Origin: CAYZBM01 sp964476705
GTDB lineage: Bacteria > Pseudomonadota > Alphaproteobacteria > Rickettsiales > UBA6187
Length of the DNA: 27,391 nucleotides
Assembly: GCA_964476705.1 (NCBI GenBank)
Contig: CAYZBM010000018.1
Span: forward strand, 1 to 27,391
Reading direction: 5' to 3'
Below the pieces are notes generated by a model, which did no database searches, had not been told where the DNA came from, and saw nothing but the letters and a program-made list of their open reading frames with translations. Numbering within the stretch: position 1 is the stretch's first letter; the number at the start of each line of letters is the position of its first letter. A program made the position numbers and the translations under genes. Shown piece by piece: positions 7,728 to 16,332 of the stretch.

Positions 7728-8558
7728 TTAGTTACCTTTTTTAATAACATTATCAATTGCAATTAAAGTTTTTAACATATTTTCTAATTCATTTAAAATT
7801 ACCATACATGGACCATCGCTTGGCGCATTATCAGGATCTTGATGAACTTCCATAAATAAGCCCGAAACACCAACGGCAACTGCAGCCTTAGCTAAAACCG
7901 GAACAAACTCTCTTTGGCCACCAGAACTACCACCCATCCCACCTGGTTGTTGTACTGAGTGTGTTGCATCTAATATAACGGGGTAACCAGTTTGGGCCAT
8001 GATTGGAAAAGACCGCATATCAGAAATTAAAGTATTATAACCAAATGAGGTGCCGCGATCGGTAAGTAAGATATTATCATTGCCGGAATTTGCAATTTTT
8101 TCTGCAACATTTTTCATGTCCCATGGCGCTAAAAATTGTCCTTTTTTTACATTAATAACCGCTTTGGTTTTTGCAGCGGCAATTAAAAGATCGGTTTGTC
8201 TACATAAAAAGGCTGGAATTTGTAAAATATCTACCACTTCAGCTACTTCTTGACATTGATCTTTTTCGTGAATGTCTGTTAGTACTCCAAGGTTAAATAT
8301 TTTTTTAATTTCGGCAAAAACGGATAAAGCTTTATCAAGACCTAAGCCTCTTTTGCTATTTAAGCTGGTTCTATTGGCTTTATCGAAAGAAGATTTATAA
8401 ATTAAGCCAATGCCTAAGCGTTCAGTAATTTCTTTTAAAGATCCGGCCATGTCTATAGCATGATCTTTTGATTCCATTTGACATGGGCCTGCAATTAAAA
8501 CAAAAGGGAGATCATTACCAAAAGTTATATTATTTACTTTTATATGTTTAATTTTCAT
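7728..8558 (-). CDS. kdsA: 3-deoxy-D-manno-octulosonate 8-phosphate synthase
   Basis: This 276-residue enzyme condenses phosphoenolpyruvate with arabinose 5-phosphate to Kdo 8-phosphate for the LPS inner core. Motifs include AGPCQMES at 23-30, YKSSFDKANRTS, LTDIHE, LCRQTDLL, VKKGQFLAPWDM, LTDRGTSFGYN and DATHSVQQPGG. Cys26, His200, Glu237 and Asp248 match the four ligands of the metal-dependent class, whereas the E. coli enzyme has Asn in place of the Cys. It sits between pyrG (36 nt upstream) and eno (17 nt downstream). Enolase makes its substrate phosphoenolpyruvate, which gives a functional reason for the pairing. Its presence with lptABC implies that this organism makes LPS. Confidence 0.97.
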   Translation of the reverse strand: MKIKHIKVNNITFGNDLPFVLIAGPCQMESKDHAIDMAGSLKEITERLGIGLIYKSSFDKANRTSLNSKRGLGLDKALSVFAEIKKIFNLGVLTDIHEKDQCQEVAEVVDILQIPAFLCRQTDLLIAAAKTKAVINVKKGQFLAPWDMKNVAEKIANSGNDNILLTDRGTSFGYNTLISDMRSFPIMAQTGYPVILDATHSVQQPGGMGGSSGGQREFVPVLAKAAVAVGVSGLFMEVHQDPDNAPSDGPCMVILNELENMLKTLIAIDNVIKKGN

Positions 8559-8594
8559 GTAATTTACCTTTAATTATCTAGTGCTTTAATTTGC

Positions 8595-10223
8595 TTAATT
8601 ATTTTTGGCTAGTTTTCTTGCCGCTGCAACAAATGACTTAAATAGAGGATGTGGTGCAAAAGGTCTTGATTTAAGTTCCGGATGAAATTGTACGGCAACA
8701 AACCATGGATGATCTTTAAGCTCTAAAATTTCTGGTAATTTACCATCTGGAGATAATCCAGAAAAAGTAATTCCGGCTTTTTCTAATTTTTCTTTATACG
8801 CAATATTTACTTCGTAACGATGTCTGTGTCTTTCTGAAATTACATCGCATTTATAAATTTTATGCGCTAAAGTTTTTGGCTCTATATGGCAATCATAAGC
8901 GCCTAATCGCATAGTTCCACCAAGATCGCAAGTAGCGGCTCTTTTTTGTTTTTTACCGTTTTTAAACCACTCAGACATTAAATCAATAACTGGATTTTTA
9001 GTGCTGCCAAATTCTTTAGAATCGGCATCAATAATTTTACCAATATTACGAGCAATTTCAATAACAGCTAGTTGCATGCCCAGACAAATACCAAAATAAG
9101 GAATGTTATTTTCTCTAGCATAAGTAATAGCTGCAATTTTACCTTTAGTACCATCATTACCAAAAGCTCCTGGAACTAATATTCCATGAACATTTTGTAA
9201 TTTTTGTGGTAATTCGTCTTTTACTAAAGAGCGAGAATTTACCCAAATAATTTTTACTTTAACATTATTGGCAATTCCGCCATGATGTAGTGCTTCAATT
9301 AATGATTTATAAGCGTCGGCAAGGCCAGTATATTTACCAACTATAGCAATATTTATTTCTTCTTCGATAGATAAATCTTTTTTGGCTAGTAGTTCCCATT
9401 TACTTAAATCAGGTTGTTTTCGTTGTACTAAATCAAAACATTTAAGAACTTGAGTATCTAAGCCTTCGAGGTGATATTTAAGTGGCACCATATAAATGCT
9501 TTTAACATCTAAGGCTGAAATTACACATTCTTCAGGAACGTTACAAAATAAAGCAATTTTCTTTTTGTCTTCTTTTGGAATCTCGCGGTCTGCTCTACAT
9601 AAAATAATATCTGGTTGAATGCCAATTTCGCGTAATTCTTTAACCGAATGTTGGGTCGGTTTAGTTTTAAGTTCTTTGGCCGCGGGTAAATAAGGAACTA
9701 AAGTTAAATGGACAAAAATAGCTTTACTTTTTCCTAATTGATTACCAAGTTGTCTAATTGATTCAAAAAAAGGTAAAGCTTCAATATCGCCAACGGTACC
9801 ACCAATTTCGCATAAAACAAAATCAGCATCTTTAGTATCTTTTAGGATAAATTCTTTAATTAGATCGGTTACATGAGGAATTACCTGGACTGTACCGCCT
9901 AAATAATCGCCCCGTCGTTCTTTAGCAATTAAAGTTGAATAAATTTGGCCAGTTGTAACGTTATCACCTTTTTTGGCATTAACGTCAGTAAAACGTTCGT
10001 AATGACCTAAATCAAGATCGGTTTCTGCACCATCGTCAGTTACAAAAACTTCACCATGTTGAGTCGGGCTCATAGTTCCTGGGTCAACATTCAAATAAGG
10101 ATCAAGTTTACGTAATCTAACTTTGTAACCTCTTGCTTGCAATACTGCAGCCAAACTTGCTGAAGCCAAGCCTTTTCCTAAAGAAGAAACTACACCACCT
10201 GTAATAAATATAAATCTTGCCAT
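8595..10223 (-). CDS. pyrG: CTP synthase
   Basis: This 542-residue cytosolic enzyme aminates UTP to CTP using glutamine and ATP. The N-terminal synthetase domain (about 1-267) shows ITGGVVSSLGKG at 7-18, KLDPYLNVDPGTMSP, and VTDDGAETDLDLGHYERF. The C-terminal class I glutaminase domain (about 290-540) has the nucleophile Cys380 in GICLGMQ and the QFHPE segment near the end for the His-Glu pair. The length is normal. It lies 78 nt downstream of secG in the usual alphaproteobacterial order. No damage is visible. Confidence 0.98.
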   Translation of the reverse strand: MARFIFITGGVVSSLGKGLASASLAAVLQARGYKVRLRKLDPYLNVDPGTMSPTQHGEVFVTDDGAETDLDLGHYERFTDVNAKKGDNVTTGQIYSTLIAKERRGDYLGGTVQVIPHVTDLIKEFILKDTKDADFVLCEIGGTVGDIEALPFFESIRQLGNQLGKSKAIFVHLTLVPYLPAAKELKTKPTQHSVKELREIGIQPDIILCRADREIPKEDKKKIALFCNVPEECVISALDVKSIYMVPLKYHLEGLDTQVLKCFDLVQRKQPDLSKWELLAKKDLSIEEEINIAIVGKYTGLADAYKSLIEALHHGGIANNVKVKIIWVNSRSLVKDELPQKLQNVHGILVPGAFGNDGTKGKIAAITYARENNIPYFGICLGMQLAVIEIARNIGKIIDADSKEFGSTKNPVIDLMSEWFKNGKKQKRAATCDLGGTMRLGAYDCHIEPKTLAHKIYKCDVISERHRHRYEVNIAYKEKLEKAGITFSGLSPDGKLPEILELKDHPWFVAVQFHPELKSRPFAPHPLFKSFVAAARKLAKNN

Positions 10224-10301
10224 TAATATCTCTATATATCTTTAAAAATACTATTACTTAAACTATTATTTTTTTGTAAAAACAATTTTTACCCTGATGA
10301 A

Positions 10302-10661
10302 CTATTTAGGAATAGGGGCTGAAGGATTTTTATTATCTTCGAGCTTTTTGTTATCTATTTTATCCTTTTCATTTTTATCAGCTTTTGCAGCCGATTTGCT
10401 AGGGCTAAAATCATAAACTAAATTAGCTTTGTGGGCTGATATTCCGGCCATAACTAAACAATTTATCATAAAAGACGCAGCTAGTATGGTAGTGGTTCTG
10501 GTTAAAAGATTTGCTGAAGTTCTACCAGAAAAAAGTGAATTTCCCCCTGATGATCCGCCCCCTAAACCCGATACTCCATCAGAATTAGTTCGTTGCAGTA
10601 AAATTATTCCAACCATAGATACTGCGATAATAACCTGTATAATTAATAAAACATTAAGCAT
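10302..10661 (-). CDS. secG: Protein translocase subunit SecG
   Basis: This 119-residue accessory subunit of the SecYEG translocon has two transmembrane helices at about residues 3-20 and 52-71. They are joined by the cytoplasmic Gly/Ser-rich loop typical of SecG (LLQRTNSDGVSGLGGGSSG). The C-terminal tail from about 87 is charged and low in complexity (KSAAKADKNEKDKIDNKK). A good ribosome site, AGGAAAG, precedes the ATG. It sits between tpiA and pyrG, which supports the assignment strongly. Confidence 0.93.
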   Translation of the reverse strand: MLNVLLIIQVIIAVSMVGIILLQRTNSDGVSGLGGGSSGGNSLFSGRTSANLLTRTTTILAASFMINCLVMAGISAHKANLVYDFSPSKSAAKADKNEKDKIDNKKLEDNKNPSAPIPK

Positions 10662-10720
10662 TATAAGATCTTTCCTGTTATAAAACTAAAAACTAATAAA
10701 ATAAATTTAAGGTTTAATGC

Positions 10721-11482
10721 CTAACTAGTAGAAGTCACAATATTCCAGAAACTTTCTACATTTAGGCTAGCCTTGCCAATTAGTAAACCATTTACATTTG
10801 GCAAATGCACAATTTCTTTAGCATTTTCCTGACTTACAGAGCCGCCGTATAATATGCGAATACTCTCAGGCGCTACTCATGCGCAACTATATAGAATATA
10901 TCGAATAAAGCTATGGATTTATTAAATTTAGTCATTACTTTGTGTCTCCCCGGAACATATATCCCAGACGGGCTCGTAAGCTATTACTATTTTTTTGCCA
11001 TCTATAGTATCGGGCAAAGATTCTTTAAGTTGTTTACTAATAACTTTTTTTGTTAAATTTTTGGCTTTTTCGTCAGCAGTTTCCCCGACGCATAATATAG
11101 GAATAAGCCCTTGGGCTAAAACGCATTTAATTTTTTCTTTAATAAGTTTATTATTTTCAAGGTTATATTTTCTTCTTTCGGAGTGACCAATAATTACATA
11201 TTCACATAAGAGATCTTTTAGTTGTTTTGCGCTGATCTCTCCTGTATAGGAACCCTCTATTTCGTGATGGCAATTTTGAGCACCTAATTTTATACCGCTC
11301 CCGGGAATTTTATCGGCAAAATCACGCAGCAAAGTAAAAGGTGGGCAAATAAGAACTTCGCAACTAATTAGTGATGTTTGGATTCTTTTATGTAATTCTC
11401 TTAAAAACTGTACCGTCTCAACTAATAAACCATTCATTTTCCAGTTTGCTACAACAAGTGGGATAATTCTATTTTTTTGCAT
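10721..11482 (-). pseudogene. tpiA: Triose-phosphate isomerase, broken by four in-frame stops
   Basis: The full 253-codon tpiA frame is present without any frameshift, but it is interrupted by TAA at 10928-10930, 10922-10924 and 10919-10921 and TGA at 10877-10879. The first 184 codons hold Lys15 (NWKMNG), His100 (GHSERR) and Glu170 (AYEPVW). After the stops the frame resumes with PESIRILYGGSVSQENAKE and ends normally at 10721. Loop 6 is also degraded: the usual PVWAIGTG reads PVWDICSG. The enzyme would convert dihydroxyacetone phosphate to glyceraldehyde 3-phosphate. A truncated 184-residue product would lack the phosphate-binding C-terminal strands and should not fold or work. The absence of indels suggests recent decay. 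It heads the tpiA-secG-pyrG run. Confidence 0.9.
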
Positions 11483-11736
11483 ATATATTTAATCTTAAAC
11501 CCTTAGTTAATTTAATGATAAATTAATACTAAAATGTAACTAGTATGGCAACTTATAAATTAAAATAGCTAATATTCTTTATAGAGAAAGGCTTTATTGC
11601 CAAGCAAAAAAAAATATTTATGTTGATAAGAGCATAATCTACTTTATATAGTTACTTTTATATTAGTTCTTAATATAGTTTTATTGTTTCATATTCACTA
11701 AAATTAGTAATAATCTTCCTGGAGTCTAAAAACATT

Positions 11737-13620
11737 ATGTTAGCTAAAATGCGTTTATATGCTAAAGGTTTTATTGTTAAAATAATATTTATATTTTTAG
11801 CAGTTGCTTTTCTTTTTTGGGGAATTGGTGATATTTTTAGAAATAGTGGTGAACAATATGTGGCAAAAGTAGGCAAAGAGAAAATTAATTATTATGAGTT
11901 TAGTAGGGCTTTAAATGGTCGCTTAGAACAATTAAAAGGGCTTTATAAAACTGAAGTTACTTTAACTGATTTAAAATTAATAGGTGAAGATCGTAATATT
12001 TTAAAGCAAATGATTGAGCAAAGTTTAATCAGGCAAAGGACTAAAGATTTAAATGTGACTATAGATGATGAACTAATTAAAAATGAGATAGTTAGTAGTA
12101 AAGCTTTTAATGATGATTCAGGAAAATTCTCTCAAAATATTTTTAAAACTATATTAAAAAATAATGGTCTTACTCCAGAAAAATATTTTAATTTAGTTCG
12201 TGCCGATAAAAGTATTTTATTATTAGTTAGCAGTTTTAACAAAGCATTGCCAATAAGTGATATGCTAACAGAACCATTATCGGCTTATCATGCTGAAGAA
12301 AGAAAAGCTGATATTCTACTTGTTGATAAAGACTACATAAAAGATATCCCAGAACCTAGTGCTAAAGATTTGAACCAATATTACAATGATAATAGTCAAA
12401 AATTTTCAGTTCCAGAATTACGAAAGATTTCTTATGTTAAATTTAATTCTAAAATAGTAACAAATAATATCATAGTTACTGAAGAAGAACTTAAAAATGA
12501 ATATACAGCTAGAAAAAATGAGTTTGTGTCAGAAGAGTCTAAAGATCTTGAGCAATATTTATTTGACGATTTAGCTGCAGCAAAAAAAGCTTATGATCGA
12601 TTGGTAAATAAACAATCAGTTGAAAATAAAATTATTTTAGACAAAGTAACAAAAACTACTTTACCTGAAGAAATAAGAAATGAGGTTTTTGCTTTAAAAG
12701 ATGGCGAGATTAGTAAACCACTTAAAAGTTCTTTAGGCTATCATGTATTTTTTATTAAAAAAACTAATCCAGTGAAAAATTCTGATTTTGAGTTAGTTAA
12801 AGAACAAATTAAAGCGCAAATTGTTGAAAATAAAAAATCTGATGAATTTTATAAATTTATCAATAATCTAGATAATGAATTAGCTGAAGGTAAAACTTTA
12901 GAAGATTTGGCTAAAAAATATAGTTTAACTTTAATTAAGACTGAAGAAATTGATCAGTCTGGTAAAAATAGCCAAGGTGTAGGAGCTGAAATTCCAGATC
13001 CAGCAGTATTTTTACCGTTAGTATTTAAACAAGAAATATTAATAGATTCAGGAGTTGTAGGACTTTCTGATAATATTAATTATGTAGTGACCAGAGTTGA
13101 TAGTGTCACCCCATCAAAAGTTAAATCATTGTTAGATGTAAAAGATTTTGCTACAAGTTTATTAAAAGCTGAACTAAAAAATAAGAAATTAAAAGAGCAG
13201 GCTGATAAATTAGCAAGTCAATTTAAGGACAGTAAAGATATAGTTAAATTTACTAAAGAAAATAAATTAGCTTTATTTGCAGATAAATTAGTAAAAAGAT
13301 ATAATAGTGAGCCGCTTAATGATTTAGCTAAAACATCATTGCCTGATGATTTGGTCGGTGAAATATTTAAACTGAAATTACAAGCTGTAAGCGGAGCATA
13401 TCGTCTTAGTGATGGTAGCTATGCAATAGCTAAACTTAAAGAAGTAACTGTACCTCATATTGATAAAAATTCGGAAATATTTAAGGATGTAAAGAAAGAA
13501 TTAGAAAATTCTTATTTAGAAGCAATTTACGTACAATATTTACAATATTTACGTGGAGAATATGGGGTTACAGTTAATGAGAAATTGTTTGATCAAGCAA
13601 CAAAAATTACACAAAATTAA
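11737..13620 (+). CDS. ppiD: PpiD-like periplasmic folding factor (SurA_N/parvulin type)
   Basis: This 627-residue protein has an N-terminal inner-membrane anchor at about residues 12-30 (FIVKIIFIFLAVAFLFWGIG) and a large periplasmic part. Residues ~35-160 resemble the SurA_N_3 chaperone domain (VAKVGKEKINYYEFSRAL). A parvulin-like region at about 255-345 contains GEISKPLKSSLGYHVFFIKK, the best-conserved part of that fold. PpiD proteins bind polypeptides leaving the Sec channel. The gene diverges from tpiA, as in many alphaproteobacteria, where ppiD precedes the trp genes. GGAG lies 14 nt before the ATG at 11737; an ATG at codon 5 is an alternative start. Isomerase activity cannot be judged from this sequence. 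Confidence 0.85.
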   Translation: MLAKMRLYAKGFIVKIIFIFLAVAFLFWGIGDIFRNSGEQYVAKVGKEKINYYEFSRALNGRLEQLKGLYKTEVTLTDLKLIGEDRNILKQMIEQSLIRQRTKDLNVTIDDELIKNEIVSSKAFNDDSGKFSQNIFKTILKNNGLTPEKYFNLVRADKSILLLVSSFNKALPISDMLTEPLSAYHAEERKADILLVDKDYIKDIPEPSAKDLNQYYNDNSQKFSVPELRKISYVKFNSKIVTNNIIVTEEELKNEYTARKNEFVSEESKDLEQYLFDDLAAAKKAYDRLVNKQSVENKIILDKVTKTTLPEEIRNEVFALKDGEISKPLKSSLGYHVFFIKKTNPVKNSDFELVKEQIKAQIVENKKSDEFYKFINNLDNELAEGKTLEDLAKKYSLTLIKTEEIDQSGKNSQGVGAEIPDPAVFLPLVFKQEILIDSGVVGLSDNINYVVTRVDSVTPSKVKSLLDVKDFATSLLKAELKNKKLKEQADKLASQFKDSKDIVKFTKENKLALFADKLVKRYNSEPLNDLAKTSLPDDLVGEIFKLKLQAVSGAYRLSDGSYAIAKLKEVTVPHIDKNSEIFKDVKKELENSYLEAIYVQYLQYLRGEYGVTVNEKLFDQATKITQN

Positions 13621-13656
13621 GTTTTATTATTTTAGGATAGTTAAATTGATAAAATT

Positions 13657-14685
13657 ATGCCCGAATATTTAGAATATATAAATAAGGTTAAAAATAAAAA
13701 AGATTTAAATGAGCAAGAATCTTTTGCTTTATTTAATCAAATCTTTTTAGGAAAAGTAGCAGAGACTGAACTTAAAGAATTTTTAATTGCTTTAAGTGAT
13801 AAAGGGGAGGTTGTAGCTGAAATTTTAGGGGCGGTAAAATCTCTACGTAGTCATATGGAAAAATTTTCTCTTCCTCAGCATAATATCCTTGATGTTTGTG
13901 GAACTGGGGGAGATAATTCTCATAGTTTGAACATTTCAACGGCAGTTGCTTTTGTATTAGCTGCACTTGATGTTCCTGTGGCTAAACATGGCAATAGCTC
14001 AGTTTCATCTTTATCGGGATCTGCTGATGTATTAAAACAGCTTGGCGTTAATATTAATGCCGGCCCTCAAATAATGCAGAAGATTCTTAAAGAGTTAAAT
14101 ATATGTTTTTTATTTGCTCCATTATATCATACGGCTATGAAGAATGTTGCTGATATCAGAAAAACATTAGGAAGAAGAACCATTTTTAATATAATAGGTC
14201 CGCTTTGTAATCCGGCTTTACCTAATTATCAATTAATTGGAGTTTATGAAAAAAGATTACTCAAATTATTGGCAGAAGTTTTATTAGCTCTAAATATTAA
14301 AAAAGCTTGGATTGTTCATGGTTTTGATGGAGTTGATGAGTTAAGTATTGCTAATAAATCTTATGTTACAGAAGTAGCTTTAGGAAAAATAAATGAGTTT
14401 ATTTTAGATCCACAAGAATATAGCCTAACTTCTTTTTCTTTAAATGAAATTAAAGGCAAAGATGTTAGTTATAATGCTAATGAATTAAAATTATTATTAG
14501 CAGGTAAGGGGAATATTGCTTATAGAGAAATAGTTATATTAAATGCGGCGGCTAGTTTATATATTACAGGTAAGGTAGTTGATCTAAAAGCTGGTATAGA
14601 TTTGGCAAGAAATATTCTATTTTCAAAGCAACCTCTAGCTATATTAGAAAAATTTATAATTTTATCTAATGCTACTAATGTTTAA
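13657..14685 (+). CDS. trpD: Anthranilate phosphoribosyltransferase
   Basis: This 342-residue enzyme joins anthranilate to PRPP, giving phosphoribosyl-anthranilate in tryptophan synthesis. Motifs are CGTGGD at 81-86 (PRPP site), NIST at 92-95, KHGN at 110-113 and SGSAD at 120-124, followed by ADIRKTLGRRTIFNIIGPLCNPA. The residue after KHGN is usually Arg but is Ser here. The length is normal and the frame unbroken. It lies 36 nt after ppiD and 33 nt before trpC. The trpE and trpG genes that commonly lie between ppiD and trpD in alphaproteobacteria are missing. Without anthranilate synthase elsewhere, the substrate would have to come from the host or medium. Confidence 0.95.
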   Translation: MPEYLEYINKVKNKKDLNEQESFALFNQIFLGKVAETELKEFLIALSDKGEVVAEILGAVKSLRSHMEKFSLPQHNILDVCGTGGDNSHSLNISTAVAFVLAALDVPVAKHGNSSVSSLSGSADVLKQLGVNINAGPQIMQKILKELNICFLFAPLYHTAMKNVADIRKTLGRRTIFNIIGPLCNPALPNYQLIGVYEKRLLKLLAEVLLALNIKKAWIVHGFDGVDELSIANKSYVTEVALGKINEFILDPQEYSLTSFSLNEIKGKDVSYNANELKLLLAGKGNIAYREIVILNAAASLYITGKVVDLKAGIDLARNILFSKQPLAILEKFIILSNATNV

Positions 14686-14718
14686 AAATTCTAATTAAAA
14701 GGTATTTAAATTATTTAT

Positions 14719-15513
14719 ATGAAACCATCGGATATACTTGCAGAGATTTGTGCTTATAAAATTGAAGTTATTAAAAAAGCGGCAAGTCATAAAAGTCTTA
14801 AAAAATTACAAAAAGAAGTAAAAAAATATTCAAACTGCTCTAATTTTTATAATGAATTAAACAGAAAAATTAGTAACAAAAATACTGCTTTAATTGCTGA
14901 AATTAAAAAAGCCTCACCGACAAGAGGGATTATTCGCGATGATTTCGATCCTAAAAAATTAGCTATAGCTTATAAAGATGGTGGAGCTACTTGTTTATCG
15001 GTGCTTACTGATGAGAAATATTTTCAAGGGCATAATGATAATATTTTAATTGCTAAAAAGGCTAGTAATTTGCCAATTTTAAGAAAAGATTTTATTTTAG
15101 CACCTTATCAAGTCTATGAATCAAAGATTATTGGGGCGGATTGTATTTTATTAATTATGGCTTGCCTAAATATTAAAGATGCTATTGAACTTGAGAAAAT
15201 AGCCATAGATTTAGGTCTTGATGTTTTGGTTGAAATTCATAATGAGCAGGAACTTGAACTGGCACTTAAATTACAAACTAAATTACTGGGGATTAATAAT
15301 CGTAATTTAAAAAATCTAACTGTAGACTTAAATATCAGCAAAAAACTCGCTAAAAATATACCTGAAGATTATTTGATCGTTTGCGAAAGTGGGATTCATA
15401 CTAATAGAGATATTAGTAGTATGAAAGAAGCTAACATGTATTGTTTTTTAGTTGGTGAATCTTTAATGCGGAAAGAAGATGTAGCCCAAGCAACAAGAGC
15501 ATTATTGGAGTAG
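14719..15513 (+). CDS. trpC: Indole-3-glycerol phosphate synthase
   Basis: This 264-residue TIM-barrel enzyme closes the indole ring, the fourth step of tryptophan synthesis. Motifs are EIKKASPTRG at 61-70, LRKDF at 121-125 (catalytic Lys123), VEIHNEQEL, LGINNRNLKNL and VCESGI. There is no fused trpF domain, so it is the single-function form. The frame is complete. It lies 33 nt after trpD and 46 nt before the DUF599 gene, on the same strand. trpF, trpB and trpA are not in this window. Confidence 0.95.
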   Translation: MKPSDILAEICAYKIEVIKKAASHKSLKKLQKEVKKYSNCSNFYNELNRKISNKNTALIAEIKKASPTRGIIRDDFDPKKLAIAYKDGGATCLSVLTDEKYFQGHNDNILIAKKASNLPILRKDFILAPYQVYESKIIGADCILLIMACLNIKDAIELEKIAIDLGLDVLVEIHNEQELELALKLQTKLLGINNRNLKNLTVDLNISKKLAKNIPEDYLIVCESGIHTNRDISSMKEANMYCFLVGESLMRKEDVAQATRALLE

Positions 15514-15559
15514 TATCTTTATAATATAACTAAAAAAGGGTAAAAAATGGAGAGAATAT

Positions 15560-16207
15560 ATGTTTAGTAGTTTAAGTAATTTAGATATTTTTGCTTTAGC
15601 TTTTTTTATAATTATTTGGTCTTTGTATAGTTTTCTACCTTTAATTCATTCTACTACCTATAACTTGTCTAGTGTAATTCATCGTTATCGGTTGCAGTGG
15701 GTAAAAAATATTGTAAAAAAAAGTAATCGTGGGGACGATTTGCTAGTAGTAATTAGTAAATCTAAAATTGCCTCTATATTAATGGTTGTAGCTTTTATGG
15801 CGGCATTTGTTTGTTGTTTTGCTATAATAAAAGGCGAGTTTGAAGATGTTATAAATTTTAAACTTATTTTAATGGCAGTAGTATTTATTTTGGCATTTTT
15901 TAAATTTAGTTGGGTGATTAGGCAACTTAGTTATATTTTGCTTTTAATTGAGGCGGCGCCAAATCGTAAAGAAAATAGTGATTTAGTTGCAGATCTTAAA
16001 CGGCAGACTCGTTATGTTAATAAAACAGCGATTATGCTTTCTAATATAGACAAAAATTATAATTCAGGAATTGAATCTTTATATTTATCTTTTGCCTTAA
16101 TTGCGTGGATTATAAATGTTTGGTTATTTATCTTGGCATCTATATTAATAGTCTCTTTGTTATATTATCGGGAATATATGTCCAGGAGTTTGATATTGCT
16201 GAGTTAA
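15560..16207 (+). CDS. DUF599-family membrane protein
   Basis: This 215-residue protein has about four hydrophobic segments, near residues 9-30, 68-91, 98-118 and 172-200. It carries features I recall from the DUF599 family: the HRYRLQW stretch at about 40-46, FKFSWVIRQLSY around 115-126 and the following EAAP. The function of the family is not known. GGAGAG lies 5 nt before the ATG and supports this start. It follows trpC by 46 nt and may be read from the ppiD-trp transcript. Many alphaproteobacteria have moaC after trpC, so the neighbourhood has been rearranged or reduced. Confidence 0.72.
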   Translation: MFSSLSNLDIFALAFFIIIWSLYSFLPLIHSTTYNLSSVIHRYRLQWVKNIVKKSNRGDDLLVVISKSKIASILMVVAFMAAFVCCFAIIKGEFEDVINFKLILMAVVFILAFFKFSWVIRQLSYILLLIEAAPNRKENSDLVADLKRQTRYVNKTAIMLSNIDKNYNSGIESLYLSFALIAWIINVWLFILASILIVSLLYYREYMSRSLILLS

Positions 16208-16260
16208 GTATTTAATTAAATTTCTGATGAGTTGGCTAATAAATCATTAATAGTTGTAAA

Positions 16261-16332
16261 ATTATTGTATCTCATAGTTAAATAAATTAAACTATAAAAA
16301 AGTTTAAGAATTTAATAATGAGATACAATAAT
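16261..16332 (+). promoter_or_regulatory. 15-bp inverted repeat covering the start codon of the 600-residue repeat protein
   Basis: The left arm 16261-16275 (ATTATTGTATCTCAT) and the right arm 16318-16332 (ATGAGATACAATAAT) are perfect reverse complements, separated by 42 nt. The right arm ends on the first two bases of the ATG at 16331. No clear ribosome site lies before the start. A smaller inverted repeat lies within the loop (ATAGTT with AACTAT). In RNA the structure would hide the start region; in DNA it could be an operator. The role is inferred. Confidence 0.5.

Noticed and set aside
10276..10292. Small hairpin between secG and pyrG as a terminator
   Set aside because: The 7-bp A/T stem has its T run on the wrong side for either strand, and secG and pyrG are likely co-transcribed.
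10877..10930. Recoding or stop readthrough to explain the tpiA stops
   Set aside because: Both TAA and TGA are involved, three TAA lie within four codons, and loop 6 is degraded as well. Other genes in the window end with TAA and TAG in normal places, so pseudogene decay is simpler.
11483..11736. Hidden small gene or RNA between tpiA and ppiD
   Set aside because: The gap is AT-rich with no convincing frame, clover-leaf or strong hairpin; it most likely holds divergent promoters that I cannot place.
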